DNA of 57,127 nt from Paracoccaceae bacterium (lineage in GTDB: Bacteria; Pseudomonadota; Alphaproteobacteria; Rhodobacterales; Rhodobacteraceae). Position numbers and translations under genes: made by a program. The stretch covers positions 1 to 57,127 of the forward strand of contig CANHLE010000014.1 of the NCBI GenBank assembly GCA_947461435.1. Reading direction: 5' to 3'. Positions 46,212 to 55,770 of this stretch are shown one piece after another. Positions within the stretch are counted from its first letter, which is position 1, and each line of letters begins with the position of its first letter. Below the pieces are notes generated by a model. That model was not told where the DNA came from, did not search any database, and worked only from the letters and a program-made list of their open reading frames with translations.

Positions 46212-47297
46212 TCAGATCTCCTGTTCAGAGGGCACGCGCGGGGCGAGGGGCAGGGAAATTCGGAAAACGGTTCTGCCGGGCACGGAATCGACCGAAATCC
46301 ATCCATCGTGATCTGCAACGATCTTGGACACGAGGGCCAATCCCAAGCCTGTGCCATTTTCCTTCCCCGAAACGAAAGGTTCAAAAATATCAGATGCGAT
46401 CGCAGGCGGGATACCCGGGCCATCGTCGATGATTTCGATTTGCAAGGGCAAGGCAGCCCCGGTTCCATCTTTCATTCGGCGGCGCAAAGCAAAATCATAG
46501 AAGGTGTGCAAGCGGATCGTCCCACCTTTTTGGCCAGCGGCTTCGGCCGCATTTTTCAACAGGTTCAAAAAAACCTGCATCAGTTGATCATCATCGGCAA
46601 AAGTGGCGGGCAAAGACGGATCGTAATCCTCGACGATCTTCATTCTGGCACCGAACCCGACCAGAGCAGACCGACGCGCACGATCCAAGGCGTCATGAAT
46701 ATTCACGGCCTTGCGTTGCGGCGGACGGACATCACCAAAGCGCTCGACTTGTTCGAGGAGTTTGACGATGCGCCGAGTCTCTTCGACAATTAGGTCCGTC
46801 AATTCAAGATCTTCGCCACTTAGGTTCATGGCCAAAAGCTGCGCCGCACCGGAAATGCCCGCCAAAGGGTTCTTGATTTCATGTGCCAGCATCTCGGCCA
46901 TCCCGATGGCTGACTTTGCGGCCGACGTAACCCCCAAACCACGGCCCAACCGTTCCGCCATCTCGCGCGGGGAAATCAACAAAAGAATGTTCCCCGGTTG
47001 ATCTTGCAGCCAAGACAAGGTGATGCCGCATTGAACAGGTGCCTTTTCACCCGTTGTCAGGTCCGCGTCGGTGATGAAGATGGGTGATTGGTCCCGACGT
47101 ACCCGCGCCATCGCATCTGCCACGGGTGCGTCAATCGAAATGCGATCCAGAAAGTCCTTTCCCAAAAGACTGCGAGACGACAGGTTCAAGAACGTTTCGG
47201 CAGCGCCGTTGACAGCCACAATCTTGCCATCCGCGCCGATCACCAATGCGGGGATAGGCAAGGAAGACCAAAGGGCTGAGGCGCCGATGTCGATCAT
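46212..47297 (-). CDS. ntrB: Nitrogen regulation sensor kinase NtrB
   Basis: A 361-residue soluble kinase with an N-terminal PAS domain (LPIPALVIGADGKIVAVN), HisKA with H139 in EMLAHEIKNPLAGISGAAQLL, and a HATPase with NLLKNAAEAAG, DDGPGIP and GTGLGLALVSKI. It phosphorylates or dephosphorylates NtrC in response to PII. Its ATG overlaps the dusB stop by 4 bases (ATGA), keeping the classical nifR3-ntrB-ntrC operon. Confidence 0.96.
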   Translation of the reverse strand: MIDIGASALWSSLPIPALVIGADGKIVAVNGAAETFLNLSSRSLLGKDFLDRISIDAPVADAMARVRRDQSPIFITDADLTTGEKAPVQCGITLSWLQDQPGNILLLISPREMAERLGRGLGVTSAAKSAIGMAEMLAHEIKNPLAGISGAAQLLAMNLSGEDLELTDLIVEETRRIVKLLEQVERFGDVRPPQRKAVNIHDALDRARRSALVGFGARMKIVEDYDPSLPATFADDDQLMQVFLNLLKNAAEAAGQKGGTIRLHTFYDFALRRRMKDGTGAALPLQIEIIDDGPGIPPAIASDIFEPFVSGKENGTGLGLALVSKIVADHDGWISVDSVPGRTVFRISLPLAPRVPSEQEI

Positions 47298-48271
47298 GCG
47301 GCACTCTCAAGAAAGGCAGTTTCCAGCAAACCAATCACCAGATCAGGATTGGTTTCGGTCAATATCGCATCTCGGTCTGCTTCGGGGGCGTTGGCATCAA
47401 GGTACCAACCGAGATGCTTTCGCACGACCCGCAGGCCAAGAGTTGAACCATAGAACGACAGCGCTGCTTCATAATGGCCGATCACAAGTTCAGCTAGATC
47501 TGCGCCTTCGGGCACCTTTGGGGCGGGCAGGCCATAAAGGACGTTGGCAATTTCGGCCAACCGCCACGGTGCCCCTTGTGCGCCCCGGCCCACCATCACG
47601 CCGTCGGCTCCGCTCTGCGCAAGGGCCGTTTGGGCGGTTTGCGCACAAATGATATCGCCGTTGGCAATGACAGGAATCTGCACGGCCTGCTTGACGGACC
47701 GGATTGCGTGCCAATTGGCCCGTCCCTTGTAAAATTGGCACCGTGTTCGGCCATGAATCGTGATCAAGGCAATACCAGCCCCTTCGGCGCGTTTGGCAAT
47801 GTCGGGTGCATTCATCGAGTCGTCATCCCAACCCAACCGCGTTTTCAGGGTCACGGGCACATCAACCGCGCCAACCACCGCCTCAATCAGGCGCAAGGCG
47901 AGGTCTGGTTCCTTCATCAGGGCCGAACCGCAAGCCCCGTTTCCACCAGAGGCCGTCACCCGCTTTGCCGGGCATCCCATGTTGATGTCGATAACCTTGG
48001 CCCCCTGCCCTTGCAGATACCGCGCGGCTTCGGCCATCCAATAAGGGTCGCGTCCTGCCAGTTGAACTGCCGTTGCATGCTCACCCAGTCCCAATTCAGC
48101 ACGCGATTTTGCTAAGGGTTGATCACGCATCATATCTTCGGAAGCCACCATTTCGGACACAACAAGGCCAGCCCCAAAACGTGCGACCACGCGCCGAAAC
48201 GGCAGATCAGTGATCCCGGCCATAGGGGCAAGAAAAACGGGTGGAGCAAAGCCGAGGGCAGCTAATTGCAT
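47294..48271 (-). CDS. dusB: tRNA-dihydrouridine synthase DusB (NifR3)
   Basis: A 325-residue flavoprotein that reduces uridine in the tRNA D loop. It shows VFLAPMAGITDLPFRRV (FMN binding), QLAGRDPYWMAEAAR, the catalytic Cys in DINMGCPAKRV, TLKTRLGWDD, ITIHGRTRCQFYKG, NGDI and GVMVGRGAQGAPW. The gene was first named nifR3 because it is cotranscribed with ntrBC. ATG 48271 has AGGA 8 bases upstream and is preferred over the ATG at 48280 and longer forms. Confidence 0.95.
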   Translation of the reverse strand: MQLAALGFAPPVFLAPMAGITDLPFRRVVARFGAGLVVSEMVASEDMMRDQPLAKSRAELGLGEHATAVQLAGRDPYWMAEAARYLQGQGAKVIDINMGCPAKRVTASGGNGACGSALMKEPDLALRLIEAVVGAVDVPVTLKTRLGWDDDSMNAPDIAKRAEGAGIALITIHGRTRCQFYKGRANWHAIRSVKQAVQIPVIANGDIICAQTAQTALAQSGADGVMVGRGAQGAPWRLAEIANVLYGLPAPKVPEGADLAELVIGHYEAALSFYGSTLGLRVVRKHLGWYLDANAPEADRDAILTETNPDLVIGLLETAFLESAA

Positions 48272-48472
48272 GAATAACATCCTATTCAGAATGAAGCGGT
48301 CGCAGGTCGTGGTCGCACGATCAAGGTAAGGGGGGAAATATATGCCCGAAAAACGGGCTTTGCACATTATTTGTGCAAATGCACGGCTTGTCGGCGGAAA
48401 TCATGGCAGTTTACGTTTGAACACTGCACGAAGAGTGTTTTCCTTCACACGACAGCGCATTATGCCAACGGA

Positions 48473-49597
48473 ATGAAAATTGCCGTCATCATCGTTGCGG
48501 CCGGGCGCGGTACCCGTGCGGGTGGGAATTTGCCAAAGCAATGGCAAATGCTCGCTGGAAAAACTGTTCTTGCACACACAATTGATGCCTTTGCGGGATA
48601 CCGTCGGCTGTTGGTTGTTCATCCAGACGATCGTGCCCGCGCTGCCGCTTTGGTTGACGATATCCAGATCGTCGACGGCGGTGGCACCCGCGATCAATCT
48701 GTCCGAAATGCGTTGGAGGCTCTGGATGGTAGCGATGTCAACGCTGTCTTGATCCACGATGGCGCCAGGCCGTTTGTCTCAAGCGATCTGATAGATCGGG
48801 TGGTTGCGGCCTTGAATGACTCCGCTGGGGCGGCACCGGCGATATCGGTGACAGATGCCCTTTGGACGGGCGTACAAGGCCAAGTGTCCGGCACGCAAGA
48901 TCGGACCGGTCTTTACCGGGCCCAAACACCACAAGGCTTTCACTTTCCGGCCATATTGCACGCGCATCGCGGGCATCCGGGGGGGGCTGCGGACGATGTG
49001 GAAGTGGCCCGTGCGGCTGGATTGCAAGTGGCGATCGTCGCTGGTGACGAGCATAACATGAAATTGACCTTTCCTGCAGATTTCGCTCGGGGTGAGGCCA
49101 TCTTGAAAGGTCGTTCGATGGATATTCGCTTAGGAAATGGCTATGATGTTCACGCCTTCACGGAAGGTGATCATGTCTGGTTGTGCGGGGTGAAGGTTCC
49201 ACATGGCCGGGCACTCTTGGGTCATTCCGACGCCGATGTGGGGATGCACGCCTTGACGGATGCGATCTACGGGGCGCTGGCTGACGGCGATATTGGACAG
49301 CATTTCCCCCCTTCGGATCCGCAGTGGAAGGGTGCTCAAAGCCATATATTCCTGCGCCACGCCGTTCAGCGCGCCACGGAACGAGGTTTTGTCATCTCCA
49401 ATTGTGATGTCACATTGGTCTGCGAGCGGCCGAAGATCGGCCCGCATTCCAGCGCCATGCGTCAAGCTTTGGCCCAGATTATGGGGATTGAGGCGGGCCG
49501 AATTTCGGTCAAGGCCACGACATCGGAACGGTTGGGTTTTACCGGCCGCGAAGAGGGAATTGCGGCATTGGCAACGGCGACCTTGGTGAAATTATGA
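48473..49597 (+). CDS. ispDF: Bifunctional IspD/IspF isoprenoid enzyme
   Basis: A 374-residue fusion. The N-terminal ~215 residues are 2-C-methyl-D-erythritol 4-phosphate cytidylyltransferase ([37 protein letters not shown]). The rest is 2-C-methyl-D-erythritol 2,4-cyclodiphosphate synthase ([14 protein letters not shown] with the metal ligands, [41 protein letters not shown]). It performs two steps of the MEP pathway. The start is ATG 48473; the ribosome-binding site is weak. It overlaps pgpA by 4 bases. Confidence 0.96.
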   Translation: MKIAVIIVAAGRGTRAGGNLPKQWQMLAGKTVLAHTIDAFAGYRRLLVVHPDDRARAAALVDDIQIVDGGGTRDQSVRNALEALDGSDVNAVLIHDGARPFVSSDLIDRVVAALNDSAGAAPAISVTDALWTGVQGQVSGTQDRTGLYRAQTPQGFHFPAILHAHRGHPGGAADDVEVARAAGLQVAIVAGDEHNMKLTFPADFARGEAILKGRSMDIRLGNGYDVHAFTEGDHVWLCGVKVPHGRALLGHSDADVGMHALTDAIYGALADGDIGQHFPPSDPQWKGAQSHIFLRHAVQRATERGFVISNCDVTLVCERPKIGPHSSAMRQALAQIMGIEAGRISVKATTSERLGFTGREEGIAALATATLVKL

Positions 49598-50085
49598 GCA
49601 AGATCGTCACGACCTTTTTCGGCGTGGGGCTTTTGCGGCCCGCGCCAGGCACATGGGGGTCGTTGGTTGCAGTTCTGCTGGGATGGGGAATTGATCGCTA
49701 TTTTGGCTTTGTGGTGCTGGTTTTGGCCTTTTTGGCTGTTTGCGTTGTGGGACTTTGGGCGATTATGGCCGAATTAAAGGGTCAAGTTGGCGCAGATCCT
49801 GCCGAGATCGTGATCGACGAAGTCGCAGGACAATGGCTGGCGCTTTTGTTCCCCGCTGCGGCGTTTTGGTGGCGGGGATGGGAGGGATGGTTGCCCTATC
49901 CCGCCCCCCTTGCGGCCTTTGTGCTGTTCCGGCTGTTCGATATCTGGAAGCCGTGGCTGGTTGGGCGTGCAGATCGTCGGGGGGATGCGGCAGGTGTTCT
50001 GTACGATGACCTTTGGGCTGGACTTTTTGCAGGCCTGTCCAGCATTTTTGCGGCGGGTCTGGCCCATGGGCTGATGGCATTATGA
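49594..50085 (+). CDS. pgpA: Phosphatidylglycerophosphatase A
   Basis: A 163-residue membrane phosphatase. It shows [34 protein letters not shown] (acidic metal-binding signature), [10 protein letters not shown] and [22 protein letters not shown], the full PgpA set, with about four membrane segments. It dephosphorylates phosphatidylglycerol phosphate. It overlaps ispDF and cinA by 4 bases on either side (ATGA), so the three are translated together. Confidence 0.95.
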   Translation: MSKIVTTFFGVGLLRPAPGTWGSLVAVLLGWGIDRYFGFVVLVLAFLAVCVVGLWAIMAELKGQVGADPAEIVIDEVAGQWLALLFPAAAFWWRGWEGWLPYPAPLAAFVLFRLFDIWKPWLVGRADRRGDAAGVLYDDLWAGLFAGLSSIFAAGLAHGLMAL

Positions 50086-50564
50086 CGCCGTCGAAGATTC
50101 TTGATGCCGCCCGTGCAAAGGGGATGCGGATTGCCACCGCCGAAAGCTGCACAGGGGGGCTGATATCGGCCTCTTTGACCAACATCGCAGGTTCCTCAGA
50201 CGTGTTCGACTGCTGTTTTGTCACGTATTCAAATGCGGCCAAACAGGCAATGCTGGGCGTAAGCGACGCAACGTTAGCCCGGTTCGGCGCTGTCAGTGAA
50301 GAGATCGCCGCCCAAATGGCGCTGGGCGCCCTTGAGCGTTCTTCGGCCAATCTTGCCGTTTCTGTCACCGGAATTGCGGGCCCCGGCGGGTCAGATTTCA
50401 AACCAGAGGGGCGTGTTTGCTTTGGCCTATCGGTCAAGGGGGGGGATAGCGTAACCGAAACGGTCGACTTTGGGCCTCTTGGCCGCTCGCAAGTGCGAAA
50501 GGCCGCATGCCGTCACGCGCTTGCTCTGCTCTCTGGCGCAATCACGGCATTTCGTTCGGCCTGA
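50082..50564 (+). CDS. CinA C-terminal domain / nicotinamide-nucleotide amidohydrolase PncC
   Basis: A 160-residue stand-alone CinA_C protein. It shows RIATAESCTGGLISASLTN with the catalytic Ser22 and VTYSNAAKQAMLGV, then VTGIAGPGGSDFKPEGRVCF. The N-terminal MoCF-like domain of long CinA is absent. PncC converts NMN to nicotinate mononucleotide in NAD recycling. The start at 50082 overlaps pgpA (ATGA). Confidence 0.93.
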   Translation: MTPSKILDAARAKGMRIATAESCTGGLISASLTNIAGSSDVFDCCFVTYSNAAKQAMLGVSDATLARFGAVSEEIAAQMALGALERSSANLAVSVTGIAGPGGSDFKPEGRVCFGLSVKGGDSVTETVDFGPLGRSQVRKAACRHALALLSGAITAFRSA

Positions 50565-50676
50565 CTGAAGGACCTTAAGTGACGCAACTTGTTCATCCAA
50601 AATCTGTTCGCCAACCGTGACATTGGGTGACAAACGCGGGACCTGTCAGGACAAGACAAACCGTGTTTGATATTTG

Positions 50677-51168
50677 CTATTGGCCCAATAAAGAACCCGT
50701 ATTGATCGCACCAATATTGTTGAACAACTGCCGCAAGAAGCCCTGGCTCTTGACGTTAGACAAGGTCACACGCCGCGAAATGGCGACCATTTGTCCATCA
50801 TTCAAGCCATAGCGTTCAATGTTTTCAACGACGCCTTCGATCGTAAATGTTATAGCAACGATCTCGCGATCAACTTCTTCAGGGGCCATGCCGCCCACCA
50901 ATTTGTAACGGCTTTGAACATAGTACCAACCCACGTCGTTCAATAGCCCGGCAGTGGATGGCCTGCCAATCGTGGCCGCAACGGTTTCGCGTGTATCGCG
51001 TCCCACTTCGATCAGGGCCAGATCTTCCTCGGGCGGCACATAGCCGTGGTTACGAAACTGCGTCGCGCAAGCCATCATTGTAACAAGGATCAATCCGACA
51101 AGGGCAATGCGGATGGCAGACCTGCGCCGTCCGGCAAGGTTGTTAGTGGCCGAATCTTGCGCCCGCAT
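50677..51168 (-). CDS. BamE/OmlA (SmpA)-like outer-membrane lipoprotein
   Basis: A 163-residue lipoprotein starting at ATG 51168 (AGAGG upstream). An unusually polar, arginine-rich N-terminus (about 20 residues) precedes the hydrophobic signal, which ends in a C at about 34 (TMMACAT). The mature part has GRDTRETVAATIGRPSTAGLLNDVGWYYVQSRY and AITFTIEGVVENIERYGLNDG, typical of the SmpA/OmlA fold used by BamE in the beta-barrel assembly machine. It is divergent from yceD. Confidence 0.85.
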   Translation of the reverse strand: MRAQDSATNNLAGRRRSAIRIALVGLILVTMMACATQFRNHGYVPPEEDLALIEVGRDTRETVAATIGRPSTAGLLNDVGWYYVQSRYKLVGGMAPEEVDREIVAITFTIEGVVENIERYGLNDGQMVAISRRVTLSNVKSQGFLRQLFNNIGAINTGSLLGQ

Positions 51169-51315
51169 CTCTTGCCTCTCCTCCTCGGCATCGGGCGCTC
51201 TCGCCAACCCGACAGTTTGGGGATAAAGAACTTCTTGGGCAGGTTCAAGAAAGTAACGTCTTTCGCGACCTTGGACTGCAAGCAAACTGCCGAAGAAAAA
51301 TGTGACGAGGACCAG

Positions 51316-51888
51316 ATGACCGACCCCAAAGAAACGCGTTCGCCAAAGCTGGTGAGCCAAACTGTGATGCGGGTTGGTGCGTTGTCGGGGCGAAAACCAA
51401 CCCGGTTTCGGTTTCTTCCAACTTCAGACGAGCGTGGTTTGATCGCCAAATCCTTGAACTTGATCAATCTTCCATCGCTGGAGATGGTCGGAGAGATCCG
51501 TCCGGAAGGCCGAGGCGATTATACGCTTGAGGCGAAATTGACGGCCCATGCGGTGCAAGCGTGTTCCATCACCTTGGCACCCGTTCAGGCGCGGGTCAGC
51601 GAATCCTTCGTGCGCCGATATGTGGCTCAGTTTGAATATCCAGATGCTGACGAATACGAAATTCCTGAAGACGACACGACGGAACCATTGCCTGAGGCGA
51701 TTGATCTGACCTTGGTGGCGACAGAGGCCCTCGCCCTGGCCCTGCCCCTATATCCGCGGGCCGAAGGGGCAAGTTTGGGCGAAAAAGTCTTTGCGCCGCC
51801 CGGAGCGGAGCCGCTGACGGATGACATTCTGAAGCCTTTTGCCGGCCTCGCCGGACTTGCATCCGCGCTGAAAAAAGACCCGTCCTGA
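51316..51888 (+). CDS. YceD/DUF177 family protein
   Basis: A 190-residue protein of the DUF177 group, nearly always encoded just before rpmF. It shows RFLPTSDERGLIAKSLNLINLPSLEMVGEI, a central SITLAPVQARVSESFVRRY, and an acidic DLTLVATEALALALPLYPRAEG segment. Homologues have been linked to 23S rRNA or ribosome maturation; the exact function is not settled. ATG 51316 has GAGGA just upstream; the frame is open further but without homology. Confidence 0.85.
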   Translation: MTDPKETRSPKLVSQTVMRVGALSGRKPTRFRFLPTSDERGLIAKSLNLINLPSLEMVGEIRPEGRGDYTLEAKLTAHAVQACSITLAPVQARVSESFVRRYVAQFEYPDADEYEIPEDDTTEPLPEAIDLTLVATEALALALPLYPRAEGASLGEKVFAPPGAEPLTDDILKPFAGLAGLASALKKDPS

Positions 51889-51951
51889 CAATGGCAAGGC
51901 ATGCTCTGATAGGGATCGCAGGGTCTTGTCAAAAAAGCGACGGCAAGGGGG

Positions 51952-51979
51952 TTGCCATTGCGTCCAAAACCAGTATGTT
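51952..51979 (+). promoter_or_regulatory. Probable promoter of rpmF-plsX-fabH
   Basis: TTGCCA (51952-51957) and TATGTT (51974-51979) are 16 bases apart in the 196-base gap between yceD and rpmF. They would give a leader of about 100 bases. Read-through from yceD is also possible. Confidence 0.45.
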
Positions 51980-52084
51980 CCGCGCCTCATTCAGGACTTT
52001 TCTGGTCGGGTCAACCAACCAGAAGAAATCGCTGAAATAATAGAAAAATCAGGGGCATGTCCCCCAACATATCGAGGTTGAGAC

Positions 52085-52291
52085 ATGGCTGTCCCTCAGA
52101 ACCGAGTCACCCGTTCCAAGCGCGACATGCGTCGTGCACATGACGCATTGGTTGCCGGCAATCCGCAAGATTGCAGCAACTGCGGCGAACTTAAGCGCCC
52201 GCATCATGTATGCCCTTCGTGCGGTCACTACGATGCCCGCGAAGTGATGGCTGTGACCAAGGACGTGGCGATTGACGAGGACGCGGCGTAA
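52085..52291 (+). CDS. rpmF: 50S ribosomal protein L32
   Basis: A 68-residue L32. The start [20 protein letters not shown] is diagnostic, and the zinc ribbon is complete with C30, C33, C43 and C46 (the C+ form). It is followed 29 bases later by plsX, the usual pairing of ribosome and phospholipid genes. Confidence 0.98.
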   Translation: MAVPQNRVTRSKRDMRRAHDALVAGNPQDCSNCGELKRPHHVCPSCGHYDAREVMAVTKDVAIDEDAA

Positions 52292-52320
52292 GCCGCGGCC
52301 TTTTGCCTCGCAGCGCCTGA

Positions 52321-53430
52321 ATGAACATCGAAACGTCATCAGGGCTCCCTTTGGCTGAACAGCCAATTGTAATCGCGATTGATTGCATGGGCGGCGACCG
52401 CGGACCAAGTGCCGTAGTCGCCGGTTTCTTTATTTCCGCCGATGCACACCCAGATGTGCATTTTCTTCTTCACGGCGATGAAGATCAGATCAAACCGTTT
52501 TTGACAAAGCGGCCGGATTTGTCTGGACGGGCAAAGATTGTGCACGCTCCTCGTGTTGTGACCATGCAGGATAAACCCTCACAGGTGATGCGTCACGGTG
52601 ATGGAACATCGATGTGGTCTACCATTGATTCCCTGAAATCAAGACAGGCAGCCGCGGCTGTAAGCTGCGGCAATACCGGCGCCTTGATGGCGGTCAGCAT
52701 GATCCGGCTGAGGAAAATCCCCGGTGTGAATCGGCCGGCAATCGCCTGTTTCTGGCCATCGAGAAACCCTGCGGGTTTCAATGTGATGTTGGACGTCGGG
52801 GCCGATATAAAAGCGGACGCCGACGATTTCATGCAATATGCGATGATGGGGGCCTCCTATGCGCGCAATGCCCTTGGGCTGGCGCGTCCACGGATTGGCT
52901 TGCTCAATGTTGGCACCGAAGAACACAAGGGATCTGCCGAATTGAAGTTGGCGCAAGAGTTGCTTCAGGCAAACGCCACTGCAGGAGACTACGATTACAT
53001 AGGCTTTGTCGAGGGATCTGACATTCCTTCAGATCGGGTGGATGTGATCGTGACCGATGGATTCACCGGTAACATCGCTTTGAAAACTGGCGAAGGCACG
53101 GCCCGGCTGGTTTCTGATTTTCTGCGTGAAACGCTGAGTTCGACGATCTGGGCAAAACTGGGATATCTTTTGGCACGCCGCGCTTTCGGACGTCTTCGGG
53201 TTCGTATGGACCCGCGGCAAGTGAACGGCGGCGTGTTCTTGGGTCTGAACGGTACGGTCGTCAAATCCCATGGCGGGGCGGATGAGTTGGGTGTGGCCGC
53301 GGCCGTGGCCTTATCAATCCGCCTTGCGAGGGCCGGATTTCTGGAACGCCTTGCAGCACGGGTTGCCTTGGCCAAAAGTGCAGGGCAGGATGCCATTCCG
53401 GGAGCACAGGGAGCAGGTAAACCGCAATGA
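52321..53430 (+). CDS. plsX: Phosphate acyltransferase PlsX
   Basis: A 369-residue enzyme making acyl-phosphate from acyl-ACP for phospholipid synthesis. It shows VIAIDCMGGDRGPSAVV, MRHGDGTSMW, AVSCGNTGALMAV, LLNVGTEEHKGS, FVEGSDIPSDRVDVIVTDGFTGNIALK and GVFLGLNGTVVKSHGGAD. The stop overlaps the fabH start by 4 bases. All family motifs are intact. Confidence 0.97.
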   Translation: MNIETSSGLPLAEQPIVIAIDCMGGDRGPSAVVAGFFISADAHPDVHFLLHGDEDQIKPFLTKRPDLSGRAKIVHAPRVVTMQDKPSQVMRHGDGTSMWSTIDSLKSRQAAAAVSCGNTGALMAVSMIRLRKIPGVNRPAIACFWPSRNPAGFNVMLDVGADIKADADDFMQYAMMGASYARNALGLARPRIGLLNVGTEEHKGSAELKLAQELLQANATAGDYDYIGFVEGSDIPSDRVDVIVTDGFTGNIALKTGEGTARLVSDFLRETLSSTIWAKLGYLLARRAFGRLRVRMDPRQVNGGVFLGLNGTVVKSHGGADELGVAAAVALSIRLARAGFLERLAARVALAKSAGQDAIPGAQGAGKPQ

Positions 53431-54398
53431 CATTGCGCGCCGTAGTTAAGGGCGTCGGGCATTATTTGCCTGAACGCGTGGTTCCCAACTCTGAATTGGA
53501 AGTTTTGGTAGAAACCAGCGATGAATGGATCCGATCACGATCCGGAATCGAACGGCGCCATTTTGCCGCCGAGGGAGAAACCACATCTGATCTGGCGACG
53601 AAAGCGGCACTTGCGGCGCTTCGTGATGCAGGGATGGATGCGTCTGAGGTGGATGCGATCGTTCTGGCGACATCAACCGCCGATCTCACATTTCCTTCGG
53701 CGGCCACGATGGTTCAGGCCAAACTGGGCATGACACGCGGTTTCGCTTTTGACCTTCAGGCGGTATGCGCCGGATATGTCTATGCCTTGACCAATGCCAA
53801 CGCGTTGATTTTATCGGGTCAGGCCAAAACGGTTTTGGTGATCGGGGCGGAAACTTTCTCCAAACTGATGGACTGGGGCGACCGCACAACCTGTGTTTTG
53901 TTCGGGGATGGCGCCGGCGCTCTTGTTCTAAAGGCCGAGGAACAGCCTGGAACCAATGCGGATCGCGGGATCTTGTCGAGCGATCTGAACAGCGATGGCC
54001 GGTTCAAGGACCTGCTTTATGTCGATGGTGGGGTCAGCACAGGACGGACCGGCCATTTGCGCATGGAAGGCAAAGAGGTCTTTCGTCATGCCATCGAAAA
54101 ACTGGCTGAGACTGCGCATTGCGCGTTGGAAAAAGCAGGGTTGACCAGTGACGATGTGGATTGGATCGTGCCACATCAGGCCAATATCCGCATAATCGAG
54201 GGGACGGCAAAACGCATGCAAGTGTCGATGGACCGTGTGATTGTGACGGTTCAAGATCATGGAAACACGTCCGCTGCTTCGATTCCTTTGGCGATTTCCG
54301 TGGGCAAAGCGCGCGGTCAAATCAAAGAGGGCGACCTGTTGGTCACCGAGGCCATTGGCGGTGGTTTGGCCTGGGGTTCGGTCGTCTTGCGGATGTAA
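53427..54398 (+). CDS. fabH: 3-oxoacyl-ACP synthase III
   Basis: A 323-residue KASIII, which starts fatty acid synthesis by condensing acetyl-CoA with malonyl-ACP. The catalytic triad is C114 (LQAVCAGYVYAL), H250 (VPHQANIRI) and N280 (DHGNTSAASIP). DEWIRSRSGIERRH and the C-terminal GGGLAWGSVVLRM are conserved. It is translationally coupled to plsX. Confidence 0.97.
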   Translation: MTLRAVVKGVGHYLPERVVPNSELEVLVETSDEWIRSRSGIERRHFAAEGETTSDLATKAALAALRDAGMDASEVDAIVLATSTADLTFPSAATMVQAKLGMTRGFAFDLQAVCAGYVYALTNANALILSGQAKTVLVIGAETFSKLMDWGDRTTCVLFGDGAGALVLKAEEQPGTNADRGILSSDLNSDGRFKDLLYVDGGVSTGRTGHLRMEGKEVFRHAIEKLAETAHCALEKAGLTSDDVDWIVPHQANIRIIEGTAKRMQVSMDRVIVTVQDHGNTSAASIPLAISVGKARGQIKEGDLLVTEAIGGGLAWGSVVLRM

Positions 54399-54547
54399 TC
54401 TGCGAACTGGTAAAATTCTTGAAAAATACCGGATTTCTAGCGGCAGGGTGATCATCGCGCATACCTTGAGGTTCAGGGTCCAAGTCACTGTTATTGACTC
54501 GCAATTTGATCCCGCGCATGCTTCGGTTCAAAATCGGGGGAATGAAC

Positions 54548-54850
54548 ATGAGTGAAAAGACTCTGACACGTATGGACCTGAGCGAAGCGGTGTTTCGCGA
54601 AGTAGGTCTTTCGCGCAATGAATCCGCAGATCTGGTCGAGGCGGTGCTTCAAAGCATGTCTGATGTACTGGCCTCGGGTGAGACGGTCAAAATCTCGTCC
54701 TTTGGAACTTTTTCGGTTAGATCGAAGACCGCGCGTGTTGGCCGCAACCCCAAGACGGGCGACGAAGTTCCAATCTCGCCGCGCCGGGTTTTGACGTTCC
54801 GGCCATCACATTTGATGAAAGATCGTGTTGCCGCTGGAAAGAAAAAGTAA
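54548..54850 (+). CDS. ihfA: Integration host factor subunit alpha
   Basis: A 100-residue DNA-bending protein. It shows [40 protein letters not shown] and the DNA-intercalating [11 protein letters not shown] arm with the conserved proline. ATG 54548 is preferred over ATG 54542 because GGGGGA lies 6-8 bases upstream. It is followed 15 bases later by the MerR-type gene, an arrangement common in Rhodobacterales. Confidence 0.95.
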   Translation: MSEKTLTRMDLSEAVFREVGLSRNESADLVEAVLQSMSDVLASGETVKISSFGTFSVRSKTARVGRNPKTGDEVPISPRRVLTFRPSHLMKDRVAAGKKK

Positions 54851-54865
54851 GGGCGACGTGCACTG

Positions 54866-55570
54866 ATGGACAAGTCCGCCGAAGCATTTCGAACCATCAG
54901 TGAAGTTGCCGAGGCGCTGGATACTCCTGCGCATGTTTTGCGTTTCTGGGAGAGTCGTTTTCCGCAAATCCGTCCCGTAAAGAGGGCCGGTGGACGCCGC
55001 TATTATCGTCCTGTGGATGTAGCCCTCATCGGCGGGATAAAGCACCTGCTTCACGTCGAAGGGTTAACCATTAGAGGCGTACAGAAAATCTTGCGTGAGC
55101 AAGGTGTTAGGCATGTAGCATCCCTTGTAGGAACCGCAGACTTCGGACACGAGGATGACGTAGATGCGCAGCTGATCGCGGCAATGACCGAAAAAATCGG
55201 TACAGACCATGGCGATGAGGGGGACACAGAGACCCCCAATATGCCGTCGTTTCAGGCCGTTGAATCCGCGCAGGTTGTGGCACTGGAGACAGCTTTGACG
55301 CGCCGGGCAAACCCGGAACCAAAGCGCGAAACGAAATCCGCAGCCATCTTGGATATGTCGGACACCCCGCTGTTCAGCGTTACGGCCCGCGATGGCGAAT
55401 TGGATGCTCGCAGCACAAACGATCCAAGCTTGGAAACCCTTGCTGCCGCTCTGCGCACCTTGCCCCGTCCTATTCCAATTGCCCTTGCGCAGCGCCTTCT
55501 GCCCCTGTCAAACCAGCTGGAATCATTGCGCGATCGCATGCAAGATCACCCCGTTGAGACAAGCCCATAG
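54866..55570 (+). CDS. MerR-family transcriptional regulator
   Basis: A 234-residue protein. The N-terminal ~75 residues form a MerR-type winged helix ([48 protein letters not shown]). The remaining ~160 residues are acidic, probably disordered, and lack the cysteines of metal sensors. The RFWESRF variant places it with the CarA/MlrA-like MerR group. Its conserved position after ihfA is known in the order, but its targets are not. Confidence 0.85.
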   Translation: MDKSAEAFRTISEVAEALDTPAHVLRFWESRFPQIRPVKRAGGRRYYRPVDVALIGGIKHLLHVEGLTIRGVQKILREQGVRHVASLVGTADFGHEDDVDAQLIAAMTEKIGTDHGDEGDTETPNMPSFQAVESAQVVALETALTRRANPEPKRETKSAAILDMSDTPLFSVTARDGELDARSTNDPSLETLAAALRTLPRPIPIALAQRLLPLSNQLESLRDRMQDHPVETSP

Positions 55571-55588
55571 AAAGATGAACTTTCCTGC

Positions 55589-55616
55589 TTGCCCCTGCTC
55601 GCAAAACAGGTATGAA
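55589..55616 (+). promoter_or_regulatory. Promoter of tRNA-Pro
   Basis: TTGCCC (55589-55594) and TATGAA (55611-55616) are 16 bases apart. The tRNA 5' end is 10 bases downstream. Confidence 0.5.
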
Positions 55617-55626
55617 AGCCGCGTGT

Positions 55627-55704
55627 CGGGCCGTAGCGCAGCCTGGTTAGCGCGTCCGTCTGGGGGGCGGGAGGTCGAGAGTTCGAATCTCTCCGGCCCG
55701 ACCA
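55627..55704 (+). tRNA. tRNA-Pro (anticodon GGG)
   Basis: The acceptor stem CGGGCCG/CGGCCCG, anticodon loop CTGGGGG (anticodon GGG), T arm GAGAG-TTCGAAT-CTCTC, discriminator A and an encoded CCA end form a complete cloverleaf of 78 bases. It reads CCC and CCU codons. A terminator follows at once. Confidence 0.97.
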
Positions 55705-55711
55705 AAGAAAC

Positions 55712-55750
55712 CGCCCGCCTGCCGCAAGGTTTGGCGGGCGTTTTCTTTTG
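55712..55750 (+). terminator. Terminator after tRNA-Pro
   Basis: A perfect 8-bp stem (CGCCCGCC with GGCGGGCG, 13-base loop) followed by TTTTCTTTT, starting 7 bases after the tRNA. Confidence 0.9.
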
Positions 55751-55770
55751 ATGCGGCATTGGGGATGACG

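Noticed and set aside
50427-50633. Minus-strand 68-codon frame over the cinA 3' end
   Set aside because: Most of it is antisense to the conserved CinA C-terminus and it has no homology I recognise.
51891-52040. Possible 49-codon open frame between yceD and rpmF
   Set aside because: It has no ribosome-binding site and no recognisable sequence, and it covers the probable rpmF promoter.
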